A stretch of 43,908 nucleotides of DNA from assembly GCA_015499985.1 (NCBI GenBank), contig JAAAUF010000268.1, positions 1-43,908 on the forward strand. The letters are read 5' to 3'. Below are positions 34,032 through 43,908 of the stretch, in pieces. Below the pieces are notes generated by a model. It worked only from the letters and a program-made list of their open reading frames with translations, was not told where the DNA came from and did no database searches. The DNA comes from Haplosporangium gracile (taxonomy: Eukaryota; Mortierellomycota; Mortierellomycetes; Mortierellales; Mortierellaceae). The translations under genes were made by a program, and so were the position numbers. How positions within the stretch are numbered: the first letter of the stretch is position 1; each line of letters starts with the position of its first letter.

Positions 34032-36284
34032 TTACAAGGAGGATAGGAGACCCTTGGGAACTTTGATCTTGAAGCTGAGGAGCATCTGTCCATAGGACTT
34101 GCCCTGGCGATCCAGGTTCAGCGAACTCAAACCACCGCCTCCTAGACTACGAGTGAGGACAAAGTTGAGGGCCTGGATACCAGGGAGCTCATAGCGGGCG
34201 ATCTTGCCCTGAGCAAGATGGGCCATATACTCCCTGACTGATTCGGCTGTCAGCTGCTGATTGATATAAGGATAGAACTTGGGATCACGAGCAATCACAC
34301 CAATGTTGGCAGTATCACCCTTGTCGCCACTGCGAGCATAGGCGATGCGGATAAGAGGAATCAACACAACCTCCTCCGAGGCATTAGTGGGCAGAGGTGC
34401 AGCGGAGAGCACAGGAGGGTATTCGTTCTTGGCATCACTGGGGCCAGTGAAAGGGATGGTCTTTTGGACCAACTTATCACCAGTGCCGATGGTCAACTTG
34501 GCGGGGACAGCGCTCTTGGGAGCAAGGATGGAGTAGTGCGTCATGTTGGGACTTGGGTGAGGACGTCCGGCTCCACCTCCAGTGATTCCGGGGGCATTGC
34601 CGGTCGCACTAGGGGCTAGCTCGACTCCAAGAAGAAGCAAGCCGTGCTTCTCAGGATGGACAGCAGTAATTCTGCAGCAGACTTCACGCGAATCGATGGC
34701 AGTTGCATGCGGTCTATAATAAGGGACGTGAAAAAGTGTATCAGGATGAGTACGACAAAAGAACATCAAAGAGAAGGCAATCAATCGTCCTTGTGGCGCC
34801 ACCTAGTTTCGGCTTTTTTTTTCATACCCATATGAAGACTCGGCTCCGAGGGCCTCGACGCGGACGGCAGTGTAATCCTCAATGCCGAACCTCTCCAGGT
34901 TCTTTCTAGCGCGCTTGACGACGGCATCACCAACCGCAAGAGCCTAGCATCACATACAAAGCAATGTCTATCGATTAGCAAGCTGCCAACTATGTCATTA
35001 AAATACAGCAAAGCCTTGCATGCGGGGACGAGTAATTAAATTGTACCTTGCGTCTGGCATCAACGCCACCAATCCAGAGATCGGCAGTGATCTTATAACC
35101 CTCCACGTAAATGCCGGAGCACTTGAGGTAGGGTGTTGGGGGTCTTCCCTTGGCACCAGTGACCAAGACACGATCCTTGCCGACCTGGGAAACCTTGACA
35201 TTGCGGAGATCCAAGATGACATCAGGGAGGATGTAGGAGCCAGGGTCCAAAACTTCGTAGACAAGCTGCTCGGCCACCGTGCCAACAGTCACCAATCCAC
35301 CGGTCTCGGCTGGCTTTGTGACAATGAAGTCGCCATTGGACTTGCACTCAACAACGGGGAAACCCATGTTGGCCCATCCTCCGTGGGGCGAGTTGGCACT
35401 GAGCTCCCAGTCGGTAAAGTTGCCCCCTGTAGTGTGGCAGCCGCACTCGATGATGTGTCCAGCCAGCGATGCTCCAGCCATCTGATCCCAGTCCTTGTTG
35501 GGGTTCCACTTGTATTCGTGCAACAGCGGTCCCAAAACGAGGGCACTGTCGACGACTCGTCCAGTGACAACAATGGTCGCTCCTGAGTCGAGAGCCTCTG
35601 CAATTGGAACGGCTCCAAGGTAAGCGTTGAGGGACAAGTTCTTCTTTTCGACTCCAGGGTAACGGTCGACCTCGTCCTTGTTGCCGGTGATGTAGTTGAA
35701 GGGGATCAACTCGCCCTTCGCGTTCATCTCCTCTGCGCGCTCGTGAAGGTCGTCTCCGGTGACAGCTGCGACGACCAAGCCCTTGATGCCGTTTTCTTCG
35801 GCGATCTGCTCGATAGCCTCCTTAAGTGCGAGGGGGTCAAGTCCTCCGGCGTTGGTGATGACCTTTGTGCCATTGGCGACGATATCCTCGATCAATCGCT
35901 TCCAGACAAAGGTAATAAAGTCGCCGACGTAGCCACCCGGACCAGCTCGGCTGGCCTTCTTGGGGTTAGCACCTGACTTGCGGTGGCGCGCCAGGAGACC
36001 CATAGTGACCTCTAGATATATCAAAGGATGAGATTGGCAATGTGTTAATAGCAAGCACTTGTGTCGCAGTCGGGTGGGACGTTGTACGTATGAAATCAAT
36101 GATGACGGGGGACTCATGTTTGCTATGTAGTCGCTTGTTGTTGAAGGACTTTACCGGCAAGGTAGTCGGCCACCAGGTAGTCGAGGTTCTTGCCCTCGAG
36201 AGTGACCAGTTGCTCGGCAGCCGAGACTGAGTCTCCCCAGAAAGCACTGTAGCATCCAATGCGAACTGTCTTTTCAGGAGCCAT
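34032..36284 (-). CDS. AtuA-like DUF1446 family protein
   Basis: Exons (transcript order): 36155-36284, 35047-36011, 34828-34943, 34032-34713; 630 aa. The N-terminal part ([82 protein letters not shown]) matches the acyclic terpene utilisation AtuA family (DUF1446). The C-terminal ~110 residues ([24 protein letters not shown] through [25 protein letters not shown]) match the AtuA-type C-terminal domain usually fused to it. AtuA was named for citronellol/geraniol catabolism in Pseudomonas, but its reaction is not established and fungal members are common. No mitochondrial or secretory signal is evident. All three introns are in phase, and the splice CTTGCCG|AGGTC restores the family motif LAEVT. 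Confidence 0.9.
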
Positions 36285-37359
36285 GGCGAAGTGTTGAGTG
36301 AAGGGAATGAATACAAGAAAAAGGAGATTGTCTGTTCCGAGGAATGAGTCAAGCGACACAAAAATAAAAGAGGAAGGAAGAGATGGGTGTGTGGGAATGA
36401 GAAAAAGAATAATGGCCCTTTTAAAGAGGACAGGACGAGCGACACTTGTGGGGCAAAAGGAGAAGGAGGAAGGGGGACACAAAGAAAGAAGAATAAGCAC
36501 GAAGTGAACGAATGAACCCTGTAAAGTGAATTATCGCCAACGATGAGCCGCAAAGAGACACTTTGCTCTGTCCATATCCATTTTTTTTTTATTATTCTCC
36601 TTTGACATAATTATTTAACGCACAGCAGCAGACGCGTCCATGACAACATACCTCGTTGTCTACTCGCCTAGGCAAAAGGCAACTACATTCAAGCAGCTAA
36701 GAATCAGTGAATGAAAAAGAAGAAAGAGCAGAGCTCAGTGAAAAACGAAAGGCCGACTGGCTTCAATAGGCCATCTCCGACGATCCCCTCTGTTGCCCAA
36801 TGCAATGCGGTTCTCTTTTGGTTCTCTCTGTGGTGATAGGAACTGGTCAAACCCTTTCACTCCCCCTTATCGGTTTCTTTGATCAATCTTTGTTCTTAAA
36901 CTTGTTCTCCCAGTCCAACGGTCTGTCACCAAGAGGCCCACGTTGAGTGAGGATCAACCTGTTTTATGAATAGAGTTTCTCGAGAACCAAGGCGACTGGA
37001 TTTCCGCTGCTCCTTCAACTCCTTAATAGTCACCACGCACCCAGTGGAAGGGTGTGTCTCATCCATCCAGGTGGAACCAGAAATAGTCTCTCACTCACTG
37101 TTTTTCGCCTCTTAATTTTTTTTGATTTGATGCCCGAAAAGAACACACTCCTACCTCTCTCACCTCGCACCCTGCGCTGTCTGATCTTTCTCTTCTTCTG
37201 TCACACTCTTCTTGACTCACATCCACAGCTCCTCTTCCTTCATCATCACATACATCAAGCAAGCCTTTTCTCCCGTTCACTCACATCATAAACACCTCAT
37301 CAACAGCACCTACACGCACATTCCCTCCCCCTCATTCTCTACATATATCTATACACACA
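36285..37359. other. Intergenic between divergent AtuA-like and bZIP genes
   Basis: This 1,075-base stretch holds the divergent promoters of both neighbours and no gene I can support. The part next to the bZIP ATG is a pyrimidine-rich leader ending in atacacaca. A sequence ATGACAACAT (36640-36649) is one mismatch from the CYS3 consensus ATGRYRYCAT. Confidence 0.5.
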
Positions 37360-38474
37360 ATGGCCGACTACCTCGCTCTGATCGCCAGCCTCAACTCTGA
37401 TTCACCCGCCAACGGATCCATGGCATCTCCAGAAGACTTTTCTGCAGAGCTGTCCCTCTGGACAAACGCAGAATTCACCTTCGACACCACCCCCGGCCTC
37501 GGTATCTTTGAATCAGACTCTGCCTTCCCCGATCTCCTCTCCACCAACACAGCCTCAACTACCGTTGCACCACCAGTAGTCGATCCCACCCCAGCTCCTG
37601 CTGCCGACTTTAACTCTTTGGATATCATGAACTTTCCCACTGGTATGGGAGAGCACTTAAAAAAAAAAAAACAGCACATGATACCCGCTTTTTTCCCTTC
37701 TTTTGAGCCTTGCTTGGCTCAGCCCAACAGTAACTTGCACCTGCACTAGTCTGATGACATCCCGGTGACTAACGATAGATATCCATTGTCTTCTATAACA
37801 ATATAGAGCGGCCGTTGTCCTTGTTGGAGAGAACCCGCCAGCGCAACCCAGTTCAGGTGGACCAGTCTACCACCTCACATATCCCCACCATCGCCCCTGC
37901 CCAATCCTATCAGATGCCCATTGCACCCACAACACCTGCTGCTGCCAAGTTGCTGCGTCAGCCCATGCCCCAATATCACCCTCCTTCTTTGATTTCCAAG
38001 CCATCAAGTACTGTCCCTACAGTCTCCGCCGTCCCCTCCTCCGTCATCAAGAACCCCGATACCACAGTCACTCTTCCTATCACTGCCCCTGCTGCTGCTG
38101 AGCCCAGTCCTTCAGCATCTGTTCTGGGCGAGAAACGGAAAAGCACTTTCCAACAAGAGGATGTTGACAATGAAGAGCTCTCTGCAGCCGACTCGTTCTC
38201 CAAGGACGACCCTGAATACTGGACCAAGGTTGCTGCCGAGGAGGACAAGCGGAGACGCAACACTGCAGCCTCTGCTCGTTTCCGACAAAAAAAGAAGCTG
38301 CGCGAGCAAGCGCTGGAACAGACGGCCAGAGAACAAACTGTCCGCGCCGAGCAGCTTGAGAACCGTGTGCGGGAGCTTGAGATGGAGGTCCGTTGGTTGA
38401 GGGGCTTGATCGTTGAGAAGGATACACGGTTGCAGGCTGCCACCATGACCTTGCAGCGTCTCGATGCCTTTTAA
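37360..38474 (+). CDS. CYS3/MetR-like bZIP transcription factor (sulfur regulation)
   Basis: Exons 37360-37642 and 37807-38474 give 316 aa. The N-terminal half is acidic and Pro/Thr/Ala-rich, as in activation regions. The bZIP lies at 239-299: basic region EEDKRRRNTAASARFRQKKK, then a zipper running through LENRVRELEMEVRWLRGLIVEK. This is almost the same as the bZIP of Neurospora CYS-3 and Aspergillus MetR, including RRRNTAASARFR and WL(K/R)GLIVEK. Those factors switch on sulfur assimilation genes when preferred sulfur is scarce and are degraded through an SCF ligase. The regulon here is inferred from that family. The intron begins G|GTATGG and holds an A run of 12 followed by a short insert. 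The ATG follows a cacaca leader. Confidence 0.9.
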
Positions 38475-39747
38475 ACTCCTAAAGTCGACCAGAGAAGTCC
38501 TTCAACTGTACAACAAGAAATATAAAAAGGCAATAAAAACCAAATGAATATTACTATTCCTATGCAGTCTGTAGAAATGGACTCAAATGGGACAGATAGG
38601 GCATTTGGACATGATAGGAGAGGATGTGCGAGTTCTAGAAGTCGACAAGAGCAGGGCTCAATTTAAGTGTAGGCCTGTGCCAAGAGGCACTTTTCCATGT
38701 CAAGGGTGTACGTGTGCGAGCATGAAATAGATTATGAATAGGAAAAAGGCAGGAACAACGACAGGGGAGACAAGGAAGAAAGACATGACTCCTCCCCTTC
38801 CTTCCTTCCTTCGTTGTTTTTGTCATCGGGATGCTCGGGCCAGAGGTGCAGAACGATTAGCCGAAGCAAACGCTGTTTTTTTCCTTCTTTGTCTTCGTCC
38901 TCCTTTTTTTTTTCTTTTTTTTTCCCCTTTTTGTCGGTGAAAAAAACACCGCAGCCTTTTATAAGATCCGCCGGGACCGGAGGCTTCGCTGAAGCAGGTA
39001 ATTTGTCAGCACTTCTTTCGAGGTGGATCATCTCCAATAGTTCAAGCAATCCGGACAAACGGAGGAGGGAAAATATCAATTAGGATGACGGATACTTGAA
39101 CTTACTCTTGAGGTTCTCATTTCCTCCCACACAACGTTGTGTTTTGCTGGTTGGATTGGGAGACTGGAAGTAGAGATCAAGAGGCGATAAAAAAATAAAT
39201 GGGCGTACATGTACAGATGTGAACTGAAATGCTGACGATGAATCAACACGCGAGCGACACGAAGAAAGAGGATAGTCGAGAAAAGCAAGAAGATGGTGCA
39301 CAAACAAGTATATAAACAGCAAGGGCAACCACAAGCACCAACAGAAGGCAAACTGGAAGTGGTACAAACAAACAATCAAATTCATTGCGAATGGGGTTAA
39401 AGTGTTGTGGGCTGCGGGGCGAGGGGAGATGGTGGGGAAGTCAGTGAGCAACCCATTGTCAATTGACATCAACCAGCAGCAACAACATAACAATGCATAA
39501 AAATGCAACAATTGCAGCAGCAGCGCAACACGCAACACGGAGCAAAGTAATGAGAAGAAAGAATAGTGAAAACTGAATCGAGACGAACATGTCCTGTCAA
39601 ATAAACCTGTTATTCACTCTGTTTCGCCCACTTTTTTCTTGCTCTCCCTTAAAAATGATGGACAAGATTCTTTCACTTCTTGCTTCTTTTCTTCTTCTCT
39701 TCTTTTCTTCCTCTTTTATTACTTTTCATCCTCATTATTATCTAACT

Positions 39748-39781
<34 letters not shown>

Positions 39782-40028
39782 CGCCCAAGCCCACGCTTAT
39801 TTACCTTCGCACCTCGCTCGTCCCTTTAAGTTAATTGGTCGCACCCTCCATCCATCGATATCCATCCTATCTACACTCACACTTCACACTTCATACCTCA
39901 CAGTTACACTCTCGCAACCTAATCCTTAATCGGACCCTTGTCTCGCTGTTCACAACAACTCTTCTTCTTCACTTCAGCTTCCCTTCAACCTCTCCACTCT
40001 TTCATCATCAACAACAAACAACACAACA
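38475..40028. other. Long intergenic region, no supported gene
   Basis: These 1,554 bases hold the bZIP 3' end (polyadenylation-like AATAAA near 38533) and the leader of the PX-like gene. Between them are T-rich runs (38897-38935) and a possible minus-strand spliced transcript near 38870-39130 that I could not confirm. Frames present on both strands are low complexity, without a family match. Confidence 0.45.
39746..39781 (+). repeat. CTCACT hexamer microsatellite
   Basis: Six tandem copies of CTCACT, one of them TTCACT, lie in the pyrimidine-rich leader region before the PX-like gene. It is a simple slippage-type repeat. Confidence 0.8.
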
Positions 40029-41903
40029 ATGACATCGTCCTCGACAATAGATAAACCTCAACAGCATCAAGAGGACAACAATGACCCCTGCGTACAAATG
40101 ACCGATGTCACTATCGAGACCAACGTTGACCCTCACGACGAAACAGTAACCACCACAACTACCGTCCATCTCCCCTTCCAAATTGCAAAACAATGCCCAC
40201 CACCAAAAGTTATCTCTTGGATGAAGTCGCGCAAACCCGCAACAACCGCAACCGCGACCACAACCGCAACGATACGCTCTAAGAAATCAGCGCAGCAATC
40301 TCCCCGCCCATACCACAACCATCACAGCAGCAGTCGGCACAACCGGACCGTCGGTAAAGTTCAGCAACTTCTCCCGTTCCTCAACAACAAGCAGAGGAAT
40401 GCGACCGAGAAAATTAAAAAGGGTGACCAAACCATTACAGTCTTCTCGATTCAGGTTAATATCCTTGGCAAGGTTCTTGTGCCACCAAGTCAGTCGACAG
40501 TCCCAACAGCCTCCTCCATTTCTAGCCCACAAAAGACCGATACATCGTCCAACGTCTCTCCCTCCTCGATCTCTGAATTTTCTGAGGATGCTGCTTCTGC
40601 TGCTGATCTGGTCCCTGTCAAGACACTGGCTGGTCAGTTGCATCGTTCCGCCACCACATCCTATGTGATCCATCGGACATTCGAGGACTTTCAACGACTA
40701 TCAGAGATAGTTCTCAATCTTCAGGCTGCCCTCATGACCGCTCCTGGACCCATCCCCGAGGGACCCGAGCTGAAAGCCTTGGCGGTTCATCATCCTCACC
40801 CCGGTCTCTATCAGGCCCTGCTCAAGCAGTTCTCCCAGGCAAAAGCCAACCAGCGTGCCTTTGATGCCTCCTCGACCACCCATGGCTTCAACGAGGAAGG
40901 TGCATTTGAGCGGATCCTCGAATTGAACCAGTATCTTGAGGACGTGTGGCATTGGCTCCTGCCCGAGAACACTCCCGAGTCCCCGAACCTATCGCTAGAG
41001 CGTCATGACATCATGCAGTGGCTCAAGCCTTCGGCCTCCAGTTCCCATGCCGATGGTCGCCAGATGCGGGAACGGTTAGACCAGCCTTCGGCTTCCACCA
41101 CTGCCACGCGCACGCCCCAGATCACCTCTGCCATTACTACTTCTCCATCAGAGGCAGTAGATACTGACCTTGACGCAATGGCTCTTTCCACAACCAGATT
41201 GAGTGACTCTCTTGTGCATGATCTATCAGTGCTTAGAGAGGAGCAAGTCGAAGAAGAGGATATTGGGAATCATGATCAACAGGACCAACAAACAGCAAAG
41301 AGAGCTCCCGAAAGGATGTCGTCCGCCTCCTCACTTCCGTCACTGTCGTTATCCACCGCTTCTGCATCCTCCTCGACCACATCCATGTCGACTATGTCAG
41401 AAGTAGCCGACAGTAACAAGCCAAGGGAGCAGCAGAACATATTGCATCAACCTATCCTCAGCGGAGACAGTGACGGTCATCATCGTGAGGTCGTCATGCA
41501 GGGTTCTCCGCATTCCTTGTCCACCATGGCCAGCTCCACACTTGCAGCCCCTTCTGACGTACTAGATCCTCTCGATCGCCACCTTCAGCATTCTAGCGAT
41601 AATGCTTCCTCAGCAGCAGACGCCACCATTCATAATGCATCACCGCACCCAACCGTCACAAATGAAACACACTCCTTCTCAAGACATGGGACCCTTCTCC
41701 GTCGTCATCGCGATAGTCGTTTGGGATCTGAAGACGTCAAGCTGAAGCGCAGGATGTCATTCAGTCAGGTCTTTAAGTCGCTGACCATGCCCATCTCTAA
41801 CAACCATAGTAACCACCACCATCACGAGGTGTTTGATGAGGACATCTATATCTGGAACACTGTCACCACCAAGAACCTCCCCAAGCCTACTGTGGTTGTT
41901 TAA
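40029..41903 (+). CDS. Intronless PX-like domain protein, 624 aa
   Basis: One open frame from the ATG at 40029, which follows a CAACAA leader. A PX-like fold appears in two parts: strands at 133-150 (GDQTITVFSIQVNILGKV) and then, after a Ser/Pro insert of about 55 residues, SYVIHRTFEDFQRLSEIVLNLQ (211-232). The latter carries the R-x-F-x-D-F pattern of phox-homology domains. FERILELNQYLEDVWHWLL (293-311) resembles the last helix. The remainder is Ser/Thr/Pro/Gln-rich and disordered. PX domains bind phosphoinositides on endosomes, so a trafficking or signalling role is likely but unproven. The N-terminal 130 residues are basic and His/Thr-rich. The interrupted PX makes the family call moderate. 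Confidence 0.7.
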   Translation: MTSSSTIDKPQQHQEDNNDPCVQMTDVTIETNVDPHDETVTTTTTVHLPFQIAKQCPPPKVISWMKSRKPATTATATTTATIRSKKSAQQSPRPYHNHHSSSRHNRTVGKVQQLLPFLNNKQRNATEKIKKGDQTITVFSIQVNILGKVLVPPSQSTVPTASSISSPQKTDTSSNVSPSSISEFSEDAASAADLVPVKTLAGQLHRSATTSYVIHRTFEDFQRLSEIVLNLQAALMTAPGPIPEGPELKALAVHHPHPGLYQALLKQFSQAKANQRAFDASSTTHGFNEEGAFERILELNQYLEDVWHWLLPENTPESPNLSLERHDIMQWLKPSASSSHADGRQMRERLDQPSASTTATRTPQITSAITTSPSEAVDTDLDAMALSTTRLSDSLVHDLSVLREEQVEEEDIGNHDQQDQQTAKRAPERMSSASSLPSLSLSTASASSSTTSMSTMSEVADSNKPREQQNILHQPILSGDSDGHHREVVMQGSPHSLSTMASSTLAAPSDVLDPLDRHLQHSSDNASSAADATIHNASPHPTVTNETHSFSRHGTLLRRHRDSRLGSEDVKLKRRMSFSQVFKSLTMPISNNHSNHHHHEVFDEDIYIWNTVTTKNLPKPTVVV

Positions 41904-42262
41904 GCACTAAACAATAAAATAAAATAAATAATTTTGAGAGCCTCATGTTCCTCGTCTGTTATGATTTCAGGGGAACCAATCGTGAATAATTTTGGAAGGG
42001 AGCTCTAGGCATTATTAATCGTTGCCCTGAGACCAAAGAGTACTTCCACCGATTGTCTGGAACAACAGCGACTGTTCGTACCCATCCACCTTAACAAAAG
42101 CGCAAAACAATCTCCTCTTCAAATAATTGCAACATCGTCATTGTCCATGTGTGCGTAAATGAAATAAATTTTTTTTATCGAACAATGAAGGACAGTGGAG
42201 ATGCAATGTAAAAGTATAGTAGATGCTTGTTTTTAGTATGTAGTGCTGAGCCGGTGGTTTCT
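41904..42262. other. Convergent 3' ends, no gene
   Basis: This region holds the 3' UTRs of the PX-like gene and the L1-fold gene. A tandem AATAAA-type signal (aataaaataaaataaataa) sits immediately after the PX-like stop codon. On the minus strand, AT-rich sequence with an ATAAAAAAA-type run lies near 42165. Nothing else was recognised. Confidence 0.55.
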
Positions 42263-43650
42263 TTACTCGTCGTCTTCTTCGTCTTCATCTTCATCCTCAT
42301 CCTCATCCATTGCTAATGCGTTTGACCTCTTTCCGTAGGCCTCGATGCGGGTGACGCCCTCGTCGGGAAGGGAGTTGAAGATAGGGAGAGCTGTGGAATC
42401 GTTGGTCTTCAAGTTGATAGACTGAATGTTCTTCCATTTGCGGGGAATCTTTTCAATGATATGGGGCATGGCAGCTTCGATGTTGGCCGTGATCTCGGCT
42501 GCACTCTGACTCGTCAATCCAACTTTGACAGCACTAATTGAGACAGAAGATTGAAATTTGAATATGAAAGTGAGTTCCAAGTTACGAGTTGCAAAATGTC
42601 GTTGCAAACGTGAAACTCCAAGCAGTAACGGCAGGAGAATGCCAATGAAACTTACGTGCAGGTTCCGCTGGTAGTGTGCATATATGTTGATCCGATGGCT
42701 CTTGCAATCTCCTTCTTGAGGTCACTCTTGGTCATGTCGACGGGGATGGGCTGCTTCTTCTTTAAGAAGAAGGTCTTTCCGAGCAACTTTGGCAACACTG
42801 TGACAACACGGGCATCAGCCAAGAACATGCCGTACGAAGCGCAGAGCTGACGCTTGGCCTCGTAGGGCTTGTACTTGGCGCGCAACTTTGAAACTCCAAT
42901 GACCTTGTTGACAGCCTTGACTCCCTTCTCCTCGAGCAGGCGCTTGAAGTCCCTCTGAGGATCCTTCACAAACAAGCAGACCTCGGCATCCGGTGCAACA
43001 ATCGAGTGCTTAAGAGGACTATAGAATTATAGTAGATAAAGAATGGCTTGATAAGTTTCCAGATCGCAGACTAATGGTCCTGTTCAAATGGGTATTCATT
43101 CCTGAGAATAGAGCTTCTTCCATGTGTAATTATGCTGGTTGTTTGTTGTTCCTGGTATCCTGTTCAATGTTCGAGGGTGCATGTATTGAAGAGCTGAAAC
43201 GTACATGCGGTGGGGCTTTGCTTTGCTGGCATCGGAAAACTTCTTGGTGGCAATGATCAACCAAACGGTTTGGTCGTCTTCCATGAGCTGGTTCTTGCTC
43301 TCTCCCTTCTTTTCGACGTATCCGAGGAGTGCCTTGACGGCCTTGTCAGCCTAGAACATATTCAAATATAAGAGGCAAGTTATGTCAGTTACATAGTCTT
43401 ATGGGGGGGGGGGGGGTTGTCGATTCAAGTTGTGAATTTAATAGGTTGGCTTAGCCGCCCAGTGAGACTATGTGTGTGCAAGTTGAAGAGAAAGGGGCCA
43501 AGGCACAAGTCGAGCTGGTGGTTTGCTTATTGACGGTTGCTTGTCGAACTGATATGGTGGATTGAGCTGCTGACTGTCGGTATGGATGTGTTCATATGGG
43601 TATGAGTGTGAAAAGTGTGCAGTGGGCAGTACCTGCTTGATGTCCAGCAT
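42263..43650 (-). CDS. Ribosome biogenesis protein with ribosomal L1 fold (RSL1D1/Utp30/Cic1-like)
   Basis: Exons (transcript order): 43633-43650, 43205-43350, 42656-43018, 42263-42533; 265 aa. The first exon encodes only MLDIKQ. Exon 2 gives ADKAVKALLGYVEKK and VWLIIATKKF. Exon 3 gives PLKHSIVAPDAEVCLFVKDPQRDFKRLLEE, KVIGVSKLRAKYKPYEAKRQL and LPKLLGKTFFLKKKQPIPVDM. Exon 4 gives AAMPHIIEKIPRKWKNIQSINLKTNDSTALPIFN. These are the marks of L1-domain assembly factors (human RSL1D1, yeast Utp30 and Cic1) that work in nucleolar pre-ribosomes. They are not those of the ribosomal protein uL1 itself, which lacks the LPIF(N/S) segment. The protein ends in an acidic Asp/Glu tail of about 14 residues. 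Which yeast paralogue it matches best was not resolved. Confidence 0.9.
43403..43416 (+). repeat. G14 homopolymer in intron 1 of the L1-fold gene
   Basis: Fourteen consecutive G on the plus strand (C14 in the transcript) lie within the ~280-base first intron. It could fold as a G-quadruplex in DNA, or its length may be an assembly error. Confidence 0.9.
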
Positions 43651-43908
43651 GGTGTAGTATTGGGTTGTGATGAAGGAGGAGGGGAGATGGAGGTGGAGGT
43701 GCGAGGCGCAAAAAGAGAAGCCTCGTTTGTTTATGTTTGTCTTTTTTTTTTCTTTTTTTTACGTTTGGTGACTGCTTGCTCGAGGAGATAGCTCTCGATT
43801 TTCAATTAAAGATCGGTGGTTTTTTTACTTTCTCTAATTGACTACACTTGGCTGCTGGAGGACATTGGGCGCCATAATTACGTCACCGAAGTAACTCATT
43901 ATAGTATC
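43651..43908. promoter_or_regulatory. Upstream region of the L1-fold gene
   Basis: This is the promoter and leader side of the minus-strand gene, with A-rich tracts on the coding strand and a purine/pyrimidine-rich leader next to the ATG. No other gene start is visible before the window ends. Confidence 0.45.

Noticed and set aside
35020..35586. Plus-strand frame of 188 codons opposite the AtuA-like gene
   Set aside because: It is antisense to the strongly conserved DUF1446 exon and has no recognisable family.
42263..43650. Ribosomal protein uL1 (RPL10A/RPL1)
   Set aside because: The length, the acidic tail and the TALPIFNSLP and KYKPYEAKRQL motifs match the L1-fold assembly factors instead.
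1..43908. CRISPR arrays, insertion sequences or retroelements
   Set aside because: No regularly spaced repeats, terminal inverted repeats, transposase or reverse transcriptase motifs were found.

Overview
The window is nuclear DNA from an intron-rich fungus. Short GT-AG introns, long T and A homopolymer runs inside introns, CAA- or pyrimidine-rich 5' leaders and the gene content all fit an early-diverging fungus. Mortierellomycota (Mortierella-like) is my best guess, inferred from the F-box protein style, a CYS3-type bZIP, a KRE9/KNH-type GPI protein and a DNA-PKcs gene, which the yeast models lack. No bacterial, viral or transposon genes and no CRISPR array were seen.

Layout: the 3' part of a tRNA-Ile(AAU) (1-55); adenylyl cyclase-associated protein CAP/Srv2 (+, 323-2930); a GPI-anchored KRE9/KNH-like wall protein (+, 3468-4406); a large intronless F-box protein (-, 4619-7330); an AF10-like extended PHD-finger protein (-, 7607-10467); a LYC1-like GNAT acetyltransferase (+, 10938-12311); a small charged protein (+, 13148-13658); the spliceosomal cyclophilin CWC27 with an Arg/Asp/Ser-rich tail (+, 14141-16524); a complete DNA-PKcs (PRKDC) gene of about 17 kb with roughly fifty introns (-, 16660-33820); an AtuA/DUF1446 protein (-, 34032-36284); a CYS3/MetR-like bZIP (+, 37360-38474); an intronless PX-like protein (+, 40029-41903); and an RSL1D1/Utp30/Cic1-type L1-fold ribosome biogenesis protein (-, 42263-43650).

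The genes form no cluster or operon. They are independent housekeeping and regulatory genes: actin dynamics, cell wall, ubiquitin ligase adaptor, chromatin reader, lysine acetylation, splicing, DNA repair, sulfur regulation, phosphoinositide binding and ribosome assembly.

The notable content is the DNA-PKcs gene. It carries the PI3K-like kinase domain, FATC, FAT and NUC194-region sequence. It also has a TQ/SQ cluster that lines up with the mammalian ABCDE autophosphorylation cluster. Exon joins given in the entries were worked out by eye from splice motifs, reading-frame phase and family similarity, and should be confirmed with RNA-seq.
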